Positions 20,673 through 31,612 of a stretch of 64,000 nt of DNA are shown here, in pieces. Position 1 is the stretch's first letter. Each line of letters starts with the position of its first letter. Both the position numbers and the translations under genes were made by a program. The DNA lies in assembly GCA_012656075.1 (NCBI GenBank), contig JAAKBF010000168.1:372001-436000 (forward strand). The letters are read 5' to 3'. The notes below the pieces were generated by a model that was given only the letters and a program-made list of their open reading frames with translations, was not told the origin of the DNA and did not search any database. The DNA is from Phytophthora hibernalis. Its lineage: Eukaryota; Oomycota; Peronosporomycetes; Peronosporales; Peronosporaceae.

Positions 20673-23600
20673 ATGCGCGTGTTCCGCTTCGCCATCGACC
20701 GCGGCGGCACCTTCACGGACGTCTACGCCGAGATGGACGTGTTGGACGCCCAGGGAAACGTCGTGGACGTGCAGCCGAAGGTCATCAAACTGCTGTCCGA
20801 AGACCCCGCAAACTACCCGGACGCACCTCGGTACGGTGATTAAAAAAGTATAAAATGCTGGAGGTTATTTTAAATTATTATTTTATGCAATTAGAGAGGG
20901 AATCCGCCGCGTGCTGGAAGCCATGACGGGTGTCCCGCACCCACGAGACCAACCGGTGAACACGACCAAGATCCAGAGTATCCGGATGGGGACGACTGTA
21001 GCCACCAATGCCCTGCTGAGAGAGACGGAGAACGTACGGTGTTGGTGACCACTGAAGGCTTCCATGACCTGCTGTACATTGGCAACCAGTCACGACCCAA
21101 GATCTTCGACCTCGAGATCCACATGCCAGACGTCAGTGGAGTCTTTGATTTTGTTGCCGAGTTTTTTACGTAATTTTTTAAATGATGTGTTGTTGATGCA
21201 GACGCTGTACGACTCGGTGGTTGAAGTGGACGAGCGACTGCAGATTGTGAGCAATGAGAAAGACCGTCAGCCGACGGACGAGAAGGGTATCAGTGGTGAC
21301 TACATTCGTGTGATCAAGGACCTGAACGTTGACGATCTTACCAAGAAGCTGCAGGCCGCGCGGGATGACGGAGTGGAGAGTGTGGCCATTGTACTGCTGC
21401 ACTCGTACACGTTTCCGCGCCACGAGCAGCAGGTCCGCGACATTGCTGTCAAGCTGGGCTTCACGCAGGTCTCGCTGTCGTCGGAGGTCATGCCGATGGT
21501 GAAGGCTGTGCCGCGGGGTTTTACTACCTGCGCTGACGCGTACCTGACGCCAGTGATTAAGAAGTATGTGGCGTCGTTCTGCGCTGGCTTTGGCGAAGGT
21601 TTGGACCAGGTGAACATTAGTTTCATGCAGAGCGATGGCGGACTTGCGCGCATGAAGCACTTCCACGGTCACCGCGCTATTCTATCTGGACCTGCTGGTG
21701 GAGTGGTGGGCTACGCCCGCACGACGCGGCCACCAGAGACGCCTGGCGCTGCCTCGGTGCAGCCTGCCGTGATCGGTTTCGACATGGGCGGCACCTCCAC
21801 CGACGTATCTCGCTTCGATGGCAAGTTTGAGCACGTTCTCGAGAGTGTGACGGCCAATGTGACCGTGCGTGCGCCGCAACTGGACATCCAGACGGTGGCC
21901 GCAGGAGGTGGTTCACGCCTATTTTACAAGAACGGACTGTTCCTTGTTGGTCCAGAGTCGGTGCGAGCGCACCCCGGACCTGTGTGCTACCGTAAGAACG
22001 GCTATCTGAGTGTTACCGATGCCAACCTCGTCACTGGCCGTATTCTGCCGGACTTCTTCCCTAAGATCTTTGGCCCTAATGAAGACGAGCCGCTGGATGT
22101 TGCTGGCTCGCAGCAAGCGTTTGAAGTACTCACAAAGGAAATTAACGCTTCTGCGGGTGCTAGTGGAGCTAAGTACACGATGGAAGAGGTGGCGTCGGGT
22201 TTCCTGCGTGTGGCCAACGAAGCAATGTGCCGTCCCATCCGAAACCTCACGCAAAACAAGGGCTACGACATCAGCACACACATCCTGGCATGCTTTGGAG
22301 GTGCTGGACCGCAGCATGCTTGCTCCATCGCAAAGGCGCTGGGCATGGCGAAGGTTTACATTCACCGCTACAGCGGTATTCTGTCGGCCTATGGCTTGAG
22401 CGTGGCGGATAGCGTTGTTGACAAGCAGTTGCCCTCATCCGCAGAGTACAGTGATGCGAGCAAGCCCGCTTTGATTAGCAGTCTGACTAAAATTGCTGAC
22501 GAAGCGGTCAATGAGCTGGTTGCTGATGGCTTCCAGCACGAAGATGTACAGGTGCAGTATTTCCTCAACATGCGTTATGAAGGCACCGATAACGCTGTCA
22601 TGACACGCGGACCTGCGGGCGCTAAGGGTGAATCCATTGCAAGTGGCGCGGATGCTCTCGCTACATTTGATTTTGAGGCCACTTTTGTGAAGAAGTATCA
22701 GCGTGAGTTCGGTTTTGTTCTGCAGAACCGCTCGATTCTCATTGATGATGTTCGTGTGCGCGCTACGGTGTCACCCGATCTGAAGGACCCGGCACTGACG
22801 GTTGGTGCAAGCGCTGTTGAGGCTGTTGAGCCATGCGCACCCCACTCGATGACGCGCTTCTACTTTGAGCAAGAGAAGGCTTGGAAGCAAATTCCTGTTT
22901 ACCTGCATGAAGAGCTTCTTGAAAGGCGTGGTGCCAAGTACAGCGGACCGGCAATTATTATGCAGGGCACGGCGACAGTGGTTGTGGAGCCCGAATGGGG
23001 AGTGCAGGTCATGCCCAGCGGCGACCTGTTCCTTATCAACAGTGCTGAAACTGCTGGGTCTGAAAAGGATCATCCCGCAGTGCGCTCTGAAGACGTGCCG
23101 CTAGACCCCATTCAACTCTCGGTGTTTTCGCACCGATTCATGGGTATTGCCGAGCAGATGGGCCGTACGCTGGCACGTACGTCGGTGTCTGTGAACATCA
23201 AGGAGCGTTTGGACTTCTCGTGTGCCCTGTTTGGTCCGGATGGTGGACTCGTGGCAAACGCACCACACCTTCCCGTCCACCTTGGTGCTATGCAGCAGGC
23301 TGTGCGGCACCAGCTCAAGTACTGGGGCGATGATCTCTCTGACGGAGATGTATTGTTGTCTAACCACCCCCAACTTGCTGGTGGTTCTCACCTGCCTGAC
23401 ATCACCGTCATCACACCTGTGTTCGACCAAACGAGCGGCAAAATCGAGTTTTTCGTGGCTAGCCGTGGCCACCACGCCGATATCGGTGGCATCTCGCCAG
23501 GCTCCATGCCTCCTCTTTCGAAAACGCTGTCTGAAGAAGGCGCAGCAATTGTGGCGTTCAAGCTGGTGGACGGCAAGGTAGGCGAGTTCCGTGAGAAGGA

Positions 23601-24705
23601 GATCACCGACATCCTGTTGCAGAAGGGACGTGTGGATGACCAAGGACGCCCGTGCATTGGCACGCGCAACTTGCGTGACAACCTGTCCGACTTGCGCGCT
23701 CAGGTCGCGGCTAACCAGCGTGGTGTGGTCCTGATGCACGAGCTTTGTGCTGAGTACTCGTTGCCGGTAGTCACTGCCTACATGGACTACATCCAGCAGG
23801 CAGCAGAGATCGCTGTGCGTAATATGCTCCACGAGTTCTCGCTGCAGCGAAAGCTGCCAGAACTGGGCGTGGTTAATGCTGAAGATTTCATGGATGACGG
23901 CACGAGAATTGCGCTGCAGATCTCGATCGACCGCCGCTCTAACTCTGCGGTGTTCGATTTTGCTGGCACTGGACCCGAAGTCTTCGGAAACGTGAACACA
24001 CCTCCAGCAGTGACGTACTCTGCGATCATCTACTGTTTGCGCTGTCTGCTGCCCGGAGAAGATTTGCCTCTTAACCAAGGCTGTCTGACCCCCATCGAGG
24101 TGCGCTTCCCGAGCGAAGGTAGCATTCTGAACCCCAGCGCTAACGCTGCTGTCGTTGGTGGCAATGTGCTCACCAGCCAGCGTATCACCGATGTGATCCT
24201 CAAGGCCTTCGGTGCCTGCGCAGCTTCGCAGGGTTGCATGAACAACCTTACGTTCGGCAGCGCCACGCTTGGCGGCTACTACGAAACCATAGCTGGTGGT
24301 GCTGGCGCCGGCCCGTCGTGGCATGGCCGCAGCGGAATCCACACGCACATGACCAACACTCGAATTACGGATCCCGAAATTCTAGAGAAGCGTTTCCCCG
24401 TGCTCCTGCGTGCATTCCACCTGCGCGAAGACTCAGGTGGCGAAGGCAAGTTCCGTGGCGGAGACGGTGTGGTTCGCCAACTGGAATTCCTGGAGGGTAT
24501 GACTGTCAGCATTCTTTCGGAGCGACGTGCTTTCCAGCCTTACGGTCTCGAGGGCGGTGCCCCTGGTTCTCGCGGAATCAACTTACTTCAGCGTCTGGGA
24601 GGTCGCACAGTCAACCTTGGCGGCAAGAATACGGTGGACGTACTGCCAGGCGAGGTGTTGACCCTGTACACGCCCGGCGGCGGCGGCTTCGGAGATGCCA
24701 ACTAA
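20673..24705 (+). CDS. OPLAH: 5-oxoprolinase (ATP-hydrolysing), one frameshift
   Basis: Hydrolyses 5-oxoproline to glutamate with ATP, a step of the gamma-glutamyl (glutathione) cycle in the cytosol. Exons: 20673-20830, 20895-21131 and 21202-24705; introns 64 and 70 nt. One base is missing near 21018 (NALL/ERDGER); with it restored the exons total 1299 aa, against 1288 in human. N-terminal hydantoinase A-type domains show FAIDRGGTFTDV at the start and GFDMGGTSTDVSRFDG in the middle. The C-terminal hydantoinase B-type domain begins near DPIQLSVFSHRFMGIAEQMG and ends in a Gly-rich TPGGGGFGD. The last exon alone encodes 1167 aa without a break. Confidence 0.93.
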
Positions 24706-24827
24706 GCGACCATGACCGAACAAGGGCATGCTCGTGAAAAAGAGAGCAATTGAGCTACTGAAGTGGGTCTCCGTAGCAAGAGTTCGTTGTGCTTTCAAGC
24801 TCTAAACAGTGGTGTTCTTTTCCTCTC

Positions 24828-25593
24828 TTAGCTCTCTTCGTTTTCACTCTGTGCTTCCTTCAGCGCCTTGCGTGCCTTCCGCTTCCGATCCATTCCCTCC
24901 AGCCTGTCGGCATACGCGTCCAACTCATCATCCAGCTCCTTGCGCAGACTCGTTGCGCTTGTTAAAGTCACTCGTAGGCACCTCCTTGGGTCGCGGCTTG
25001 TGCGGGTTGTTGGCCGCGCAGGCCGCTTTCTTCCGCAGCTTCAAGCCCTTCTTCCTCTTCTCCTGGTAGTGTTCTTCTCTCTCAAGGAACTCGTCAATAG
25101 ACTTGGGTGTGCGTCGATACTTACACTGATCAGCGGGGTGGCCCAGTCCGCCGCAGTTCGGACAGATGCGCGGCACGAGGCAGTTCCTCGAGCGATGACC
25201 TCTCTCTCCACAATTGGTGCACACATGGTCCCTGTCTTCTTCACGACGCAGCGCGCGGTGGAATTTGCGGAGCTTAAGCTCCTCCTCGTCCCACACCTGC
25301 TCCAGCTCGGCGTCGTAGTTGAGGTCGTCCATGTCCTTCCCGGCCAGACGATTGGCCGCCTTCATCCCCAGTCTCGACTGACGATCCGAGTTGCCTCGAC
25401 GTCTGAACGGGTCTCGCTTGAACCCAGCAGAAGAGCGACTGAAGCGTGTAGTGGGCGTCTCCGACTGCCAATTGCTGGCAAAAGGTGCATCTTCCTCGTC
25501 CTCTTCGTCATTTTCATCAAATTCCGGCGCACCATTGGCACCTGCCTCTTCCTCGTCTTCCTCGTCCAATTGGAACTGCTGTGAGTGCTGCAT
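24828..25593 (-). CDS. CCHC zinc-knuckle protein (ZCCHC9-like), one frameshift
   Basis: Two CCHC knuckles, CTNCGERGHRSRNC and CPNCGGLGHPADQC, in a highly charged protein; N-terminus acidic (DEEDEEEAG), C-terminus basic. Such proteins bind RNA and often act in nucleolar RNA processing. The first frame stops at 24928, but a charged coding-like frame (ELDDELDAYADRLEGMDRKRK) runs on to the TAA at 24828. The two meet at about 24953, where one extra base seems present. Start is the ATG at 25593, though the frame stays open and acidic upstream without an ATG, so the true 5' end may be further up. It converges on the oxoprolinase gene 122 bp away. Confidence 0.72.
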
Positions 25594-26156
25594 GAGCCGC
25601 TCTAGAGGACTCAGTTCTCCGTTAAGTGGCTTGCTATCGTCGTCCTGCTTGATATCATCGTCTTTTAGGTCATTAAACGTCGAAAACTCGCAATTTCGGC
25701 GTATGGAAGCGCGATACGACGATCAAGTTGGTGCCGGTGGTGCGGACAGCTGTAGACGCCGCGCGGACGGCCGCGGACGTGCGGAGTAGCCGCGAACGAG
25801 TGACCAAGGACAGCATCAAAGTGATTGTGTGGCGGTTGAGTTCCAATAGAAATTCACGTTCTGATTGGTTGAAATGATGCTGTCATCTCATTCGCTGAAA
25901 AGAAAATTGTCATCTATAAGTGCGAAACGGAACAATTAGCTCCCCAAAAGCAAAAGACGTCGTGAGCTTGTCTTGTGGTGTCCTCCTTTGCCGACGTGTG
26001 CAGCTTCCGTCGAGAGGTTAATTAATCTGCAAACAGCGTGGTGTACCTCTACAGACACGTGTCGTTCTTCTCGTCCAAGTGCTGTCCTCTGTGGATCTCT
26101 CGTCGCGACGCTACAGCAGTTTAAACAAAAGCTCCGACTCTTCCTACACTGTCGGC
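25594..26156. promoter_or_regulatory. divergent region upstream of zinc-knuckle and CAF1 genes
   Basis: About 560 bp between two diverging genes, with an inverted CCAAT box (ATTGG at 25864-25868). Part of it may be 5' UTR of the CAF1 gene. Confidence 0.45.
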
Positions 26157-26976
26157 ATGCTGTCGGCTCTTCCCATGCCCGCCGACTTGGAGATCCGAGA
26201 CGTGTGGGAGACCAATTTGGAGGAGACTATGAAGACTATTCGAGAGGTGGTGACCAAGGGCTGCTACGTGGCTATGGACACGGAGTATCCAGGTGTTGTG
26301 GCACGTCCCATTGATCATTCTCCACGTCGACCGATTACCAGTACCAGACGCTGCGTTGCAACGTGGACCTGTTGCGGATCATCCAATTGGGTGTGGCTTT
26401 CTTCAATGAAGACGGCTCGTTCATGGACGAGCTGCCCGTGTGGCAGTTCAACTTCAAGTTCAGCCTCAGTGAGGACATGTACGCGCAGGACTCGATTGAG
26501 ATCCTCAAGCAGGCAGGGATCGACTTTGCCAAGCACGAGGAGATGGGGATTGAAGTGGCCAGGTTTGGAGAGCTGCTGGTACCGTCTGGACTCGTGCTGG
26601 GCGACCACGTCAAGTGGGTCTCGTTCCACGGCTCGTCCGACTTTGGCTACCTGCTCAAGGTGCTGACCTGCGCTCCGCTGCCAGCAGAGGAAGACACGTT
26701 CTTCGACTTGCTGCACACGTACTTCCCAGGAACGTACGACTTGAAGCACGTGGCCATGGACTTTGACAAGGTGGGAGGACTCAGTCGCTTGGCTGAGGAT
26801 CTGAAGGTGGAAAGAATAGGCACCATGCATCAGGCGGGTCTGACGCGCTGCTCACGGCCGCTACGTTCTTCAAGATGGTCGAAGTCTTCTTCGAGGGCAA
26901 TGTCGAAAACGCAGCCAAGTACTCGGGCCAGCTCTACGGACTGGGTAACAGCATCGCCAACTTGGGGCAGGCATAG
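26157..26976 (+). CDS. CAF1: CCR4-NOT deadenylase subunit CAF1/POP2, two frameshifts
   Basis: DEDD-type 3'-5' exoribonuclease that shortens mRNA poly(A) tails. Catalytic acids are visible: D and E in MDTEYPG, D in SFHGSSDFGYL and D in HQAGSDALLT. One base is missing at about 26318 (PIDHF-S-TDYQYQTLRCN) and one at about 26836 (HQAGSD). With both restored the gene is intronless, 273 aa, close to the usual size. Start is the ATG at 26157, just before LPMPADLEIRDVW; an earlier in-frame ATG at 26079 is less likely. Both shifts sit in or beside runs of T or G in highly conserved motifs, so they look like sequence errors. Confidence 0.9.
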
Positions 26977-27164
26977 ACTAGCAGCAAAGGCAGCTTAGGA
27001 AGCACATGCAAATAACCACGAACAAAACCATCTACCCACAACAGACACTAGAAGCCCTGTGGATTAGCTGAAGCCCACACCCTTGTCACACTTACGCAGA
27101 TTAGTTACGACTGTCAACAGCTTCCATCACCGATCCCTGCACTGATACTCTTGTGTATCTCACC

Positions 27165-28059
27165 CTAGTGCTGCTGGATAAAGCGCACAACTTCATGGAT
27201 CTCGGCGTCCTTGACGCTGCACTTGACGAACGAGATCTCGCACGGCGAGTCCACGTCGAACTGGAACGGAGCTCCATCACGACCAACCGGCACCTGGGAC
27301 AGGTCCTGTTCATCGTCGTCTCCTTCCGTCTCCAGCGACGAACGCGTCGTCTTGAGCTGCGTCAGCTCCTTCTCCAGCGCATCACGCACAGCCTGCGGAC
27401 TCGAAGCACCAGACACCTCACTCTTGTTGCACACCACCATGATCGGTGGCGTCTCATCGTTCACCTTCTTGTTGGCGAAAATGTCGTACAGGAACCTACC
27501 GCAACAAATTAGCACCATTATTGCAATTACAATTGCAACAACGTACTCTGCAGCCTTGCGGAACGACGGCATGTCATTTGCATCCACGAAGAAGGCGATG
27601 CATCCAGCAACCGGGAAAAAGTCGGCCACTCGTCTACAAAAATCACAATACCAACAGTTAGCAATTATTGTAATAATACATAAGCCAGCAGTCGTACGAG
27701 CGGAGACGTTCGTGGCCTGGGTAGTCCACCACCGTAAGCTCGGCGTCGAACTTGTCCGGATTGTACTTCTGGTGCACCATAAAGCGAAAAGTCTGCTCCT
27801 TCATGGAGCTCACCGTGTCGGCGTGTTGGCCGTCGCGAATGAGGTGGAAGAAGCTCGTCTTGCCGGCGTTTCGCGGCCCCAGTAGCAGCGACATCTTGCG
27901 CTTCTTGCCCGTGAAGCTCACGTTCAACCCACGCATGTGCAGGATGAAGCGCACCACCAGCACCACATACAGCACCACAAGAGCCAAAAAGGGCACCACC
28001 ATGTAGGCTGGCGCTCCGTAGAACTTATACGTCAGCACGTCCACCAACATATCCAACAT
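27165..28059 (-). CDS. SRPRB: signal recognition particle receptor subunit beta
   Basis: Membrane-anchored small GTPase of the ER that holds SRP receptor alpha. Exons on the minus strand: 28059-27698, 27633-27547 and 27495-27165, exactly in frame, 259 aa. Introns are 64 nt (GTACGA) and 51 nt (GTACGT). A transmembrane anchor lies near residues 18-40 (MVVPFLALVVLYVVLVVRFI). GTPase motifs: G1 GPRNAGKTS, G3 DYPGHERLRS and G4 CNKSEV. G4 is slightly off the usual NKxD (Ser-Glu), as in several SRPRB proteins. Start is the ATG at 28059. Intact. Confidence 0.92.
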
Positions 28060-28275
28060 GTTAAAAGTAGCCACTTGAGCAGGAGACCGCAAATTCAAAA
28101 ATGACACGTCAGTGAGTAACGGCTATTCGCTGATTGGCTGACGGTGTAATACTATGACCAATCAACGTGTCTATATTTTCATTCGACGCGCTGATTGGTT
28201 GGTTTAAAATCTGACTTAAGTGCGGTTGAATCAAGTAAGGTCCACTGTCAGTTCAAGAGGGGATCAGTTGTCAAC
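28060..28275. promoter_or_regulatory. bidirectional promoter region with three CCAAT boxes
   Basis: 216 bp between the diverging SRPRB and SDR genes. CCAAT boxes occur at 28133-28137 and 28194-28198 (as ATTGG) and 28158-28162 (as CCAAT). Their density in so short a region suggests NF-Y type control of both genes. Confidence 0.55.
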
Positions 28276-29298
28276 ATGTCGGCGAAGCGTAGAGAGCGAG
28301 TGAATGTGGTGTGGAAGCCTGCGCACTTGATTGGGGTCTTGGTGCTGGGTCTGTCCTATGTGGACGCGTCTATTGTGGTGCAGACTGTGCGCGGGTTGCT
28401 GTTCCTGTACTTTATTCTGGCGAGTCTCGACTTGGCATTGACACGGTACCACCTGTGGAAGTTCGAGCCCACGACGCCCGAGCTTAAACGCTATGCGTTA
28501 GTGACGGGGGCGTCTTCAGGACTTGGGAGGGAGATGAGCTACTTGCTGTCTGAGCAAAAGTACTCACTCATACTGGCTGCACGCTCCGAGTCGGTGCTGG
28601 AGAGGATGCGTGCAGAGATGGAGCTCGTGAACGGCCCGACTCAAGTGTTGGTGTGCGTGTGCGACTTGGCAACCACCGAAGGCATTGACAAGTTGATCAA
28701 GTTTGTGAAGGACAAGGAGCTGGTGGTCGACATCCTCGTGAATAATGCGGGGGCGAGTCTCACCAAGGACTTCACGGAGCTCAAGGACACGGACGTGGAC
28801 GACCTCATGACGCTCGACATGCACGCCACGACCAAGCTCACGCACGCTATCGTGCCGCAGATGGTCAAGAGAGGCGTTGGACGTGTGCTCAATGTTAGCT
28901 CCATTGCGGGGGCGTTTGCAGTACCTACGGCGGCGCTGTACGGCGCTAGCAAGGCTTTCGTGACCAGTTTCAGTCAGGCGCTGAGCTACGAACTGCGCTC
29001 CACAGGCGTCACGGTCACTTGTGTGTGTCCGGGACCGGTACCCACCAACTTTGGCAAGACGGCGAAGATTGAGAAAGCGGTGTGCATGACGCTCCCTGGA
29101 ATCACGGGAGACGCTAAGGACACGGCTAAGCTGGCGCTGGACGCCATGTTTAACGGTGAAGTGCTTGTCTATGATACGTGGTTCGCCTACGTGGCCGCGA
29201 ACATGGTGCAGAGCATTCTCCCAGGGCGTCTGGCTGCCCTCTGCTATGGCGCTGGCATGCACGAGCTGAACAATGTCTGGCAGATGGTCAAGAGATAG
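28276..29298 (+). CDS. short-chain dehydrogenase, very-long-chain 3-oxoacyl-CoA reductase type
   Basis: 340 aa, intronless, start at the ATG at 28276. Two N-terminal hydrophobic segments (about residues 17-35 and 38-56) suggest ER membrane anchoring. Classical SDR motifs: cofactor loop TGASSGLG (77-84), NNAG (156-159), catalytic Ser in NVSSIAG (208-209) and YxxxK in YGASK (Y222, K226). After that comes PGPVPTNF. Layout and length resemble HSD17B12/KAR, which reduces 3-ketoacyl-CoA in fatty-acid elongation. Another membrane SDR role (sterol/sphingolipid) cannot be excluded. Intact. Confidence 0.88.
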   Translation: MSAKRRERVNVVWKPAHLIGVLVLGLSYVDASIVVQTVRGLLFLYFILASLDLALTRYHLWKFEPTTPELKRYALVTGASSGLGREMSYLLSEQKYSLILAARSESVLERMRAEMELVNGPTQVLVCVCDLATTEGIDKLIKFVKDKELVVDILVNNAGASLTKDFTELKDTDVDDLMTLDMHATTKLTHAIVPQMVKRGVGRVLNVSSIAGAFAVPTAALYGASKAFVTSFSQALSYELRSTGVTVTCVCPGPVPTNFGKTAKIEKAVCMTLPGITGDAKDTAKLALDAMFNGEVLVYDTWFAYVAANMVQSILPGRLAALCYGAGMHELNNVWQMVKR

Positions 29299-29348
29299 AT
29301 TGGTGCAAGACGCAAAGCGAGAGTGAAAACCTTTTTGAAGTGGTAGCA

Positions 29349-31577
29349 GGATGTGTGCGATTTCTTGAAGAATCCAAAGCACATATTGTTCGTTTGCGGA
29401 CTTTGGTGTTTGAATCGGTGTAGCTCATTGCGGGGTTGGTACACGGATCTGGGGAAGAGCGAGAGCTTTCACCTCGTCAATAACTTGGTGCAGCGGGATG
29501 TTGTGCTCCACAGCAATCGCCTGAAAAACAACAAAATATGTGTCAGTATAGTATGCTAACCACGACAATTCAGGTAACTAGCTATCTTGCCTTGCAGTGT
29601 TCAAACTCGGGGTGCACGTTCACCGCTTCATTGCCAAGGTATGCGACTTTAAGGTCCACAGAGCGACCGAAAGCAGAGACAGACACGAACTTGCGAGAGA
29701 GGAAGACACGATCCATCACGTTACTGTTCAAGCGATCGTTTATTGTTTCGATTAGGACATTCAAGGCATTAAAATGTGTTAGTCTTCATTGCGTCCTCTA
29801 TCTACCGCATCATATAGTAGAAATGGCACGTACCGGCGGACACCGAGCGTCGTGGTTTCACGGAAGAGAGCCTCTAAAATCTCTTGCTCGTGCTCAGCGC
29901 GGCACAAAATGCTGTTCACCAAAAATACACAAGATCAGACACATGACGCCCACTTCAGTGCAAATATGTGGTTGCTACCTGAGGCACACGCCCGGCCGAT
30001 TCTTCTTCATCTGAATGGGCTGCTTCCACACGTCCAGTGCGTGGTGCTCCGACATCAAGCGCTCCGACACGTAGCCGATCACCTGCGGATTCAAATCATC
30101 CAGGTTGGTCTCAAGAACGACGACTTTCTCGGTGGCAAAAGGACAGGAAGAAGCAGGCTCAGCAGACCTCGAGATGGAGGCGGCGGGGTTGGCGTAGCTC
30201 TTTCAGGGGCCGACGCGTCGATCTTCGTTCCGATTGCAACGCGGACGATGTTGGCATGGCCCGGGAACTCCTTCGTGCCGGCGCCAACACCCGTGTGCGT
30301 CGGAATGAAAGCGGGTGGCTCACCAAACGTCGAAGCCAGCGCCTTCACGAGACTGATTCCCGTCGGCGTCACGAGCTCTCCCTTCGCCCTGCAACAACGC
30401 AAAGCTCTTAAGTTCTGCAACACAATGCAAAGTGCAAAACCTTAAAGACAGACTCACCCCTTTGGTGCAGGACATACAGGAACGCCAATCATCAGGCGAA
30501 ACGTGGCCGGTGGCGGCACAGGCAGCTCTCCGTGCATACACTTGACCGTTCCCGAGGAGAAAGGAAGGAACGACGCGTGCACCTCGCGCACTCCGAGCAA
30601 GTCTAATGCGAGCACCGAGCCGATCGTGTCCACGATGCTGTCGATCGCGCCCACCTCGTGGAAGTGAATCTCTTCCAGTGACGTGCCGTGCGTGTGGGCC
30701 TCCGCCTGCGCCAAGAGGGTGAAGACCGCCACGCTCTTCTCCTTCACCCAGTCGGACAGCTCACTCTCGTGGATCAGAGCCTTGATGTCGTCCAAGTTGC
30801 GCATAGGCTCTCCATGGTCGGCATTCTCTTCAGTACCGTGCAGATGGTCATCGTCATGTTCATGGTCGTGGTCATGTTCATGGTCGTGGTCATGGTCGTG
30901 GTTGTGTTCATGATCATGGTCGTGGTCGTGGTTCATCTCAATTACAGCAGCCTCCGCGTCCTTCACTTCCTCCTCGTGAGCGTGTGTGTCATCATGTCCG
31001 TGGCTGTGGCTGCGACTGTGTCCATGGCCGTGACTGTGGCTGTGTCCGTGACTGTGGCTGTGTCCGTGGAGAGGCGTGGGGGAGCCGTCTCCTTGTGCTG
31101 GTAGATGGAACCCACGTGGGCCTTGGTGCCAGCGATGCTGCCCGGTCCTTTCCACGCTCTGCTGGTGCTCAGCTGCCACTCGCCCTTGATGCCGTGCAGC
31201 GACTCGAGGCCGCGTTTGATGTCCGTCAGTGGAGCTCCCTACGAAATGAGACACTGTCAGAGGGCGACTACGCCAAGAGAGGCAACGGCCAGCACTAACC
31301 GCATCGATCAGCGCACCCAGCAGCATGTCGCCTGCGATGCCCGCGGAGCAGTCGATGAAGGCGAGCGTCGTGCCGCTCATGTTGCGGTAGTTTGGCTGGT
31401 CTGGTGTCTTGGTGGTGGTGCCGAAAAAGGCAAGTGGTTTGATACTCGAGTGACGTCAGAAGGATTAAGTTGCTGCAAGTTCAACAAGGTTTGAAACAAA
31501 TCGTTGAAGTTGGCTATGTTGCCGTAGCAACTTATCACCTTCGATCATCAAGACGCTCGTGAACATCTTGCAACTAT
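29349..31577. repeat. left arm of large inverted repeat
   Basis: Reverse complement of 33128-35359. Differences noticed are run lengths: AAA here versus AAAA (right 34503-34506), and five versus seven T (right 34781-34787). The arm begins 50 bp after the SDR stop codon and ends 36 bp before the lactonase stop. It contains an entire LarC gene. Confidence 0.93.
29425..31380 (-). CDS. larC: LarC-like nickel-insertion protein, left copy, two frameshifts
   Basis: Mirror copy of the gene at 33325-35283. Exons on the minus strand: 31380-31300, 31238-30458, 30388-29979, 29911-29834, 29723-29591 and 29520-29425. It shares the one-base loss in the C5 run (31078-31082) before the His-rich segment. It also has a second loss in the AAA run of exon 3, breaking the frame after KIDASAPE. 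In bacteria LarC builds the nickel-pincer cofactor of lactate racemase by inserting Ni. As read, this copy cannot make the full protein, but the extra shift could be a sequencing error because the right arm is intact there. Confidence 0.8.
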
Positions 31578-31596
31578 TGTTGCCGTAGCAACTTAT
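31518..31596. repeat. 18-bp direct repeat with hairpin at inner edge of the left arm
   Basis: GTTGCCGTAGCAACTTAT occurs at 31518-31535 and 31579-31596; each contains the small hairpin GTTGC-CGTA-GCAAC. The first copy lies inside the inverted-repeat arm and recurs inverted at 33170-33187. The second lies two bases beyond the arm's inner boundary (31577). Confidence 0.8.
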
Positions 31597-31612
31597 AAAC
31601 TTGAAATGTGTT

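Noticed and set aside
23101..24348. 415-codon open frame on the minus strand
   Set aside because: Antisense shadow of the conserved oxoprolinase last exon.
28564..29382. 272-codon open frame on the minus strand
   Set aside because: Antisense shadow of the SDR gene; no family features.
30840..31070. Short tandem DNA repeats that could be taken for a CRISPR or satellite array
   Set aside because: The periodicity comes from alternating His and Asp codons in the LarC coding sequence; no spacers, and the organism is eukaryotic.
30683..31104. Val/Met/Ser/Trp-rich frames opposite the LarC His-rich segment
   Set aside because: They are reverse readings of the GAC/CAC codon repeat and have no independent support.
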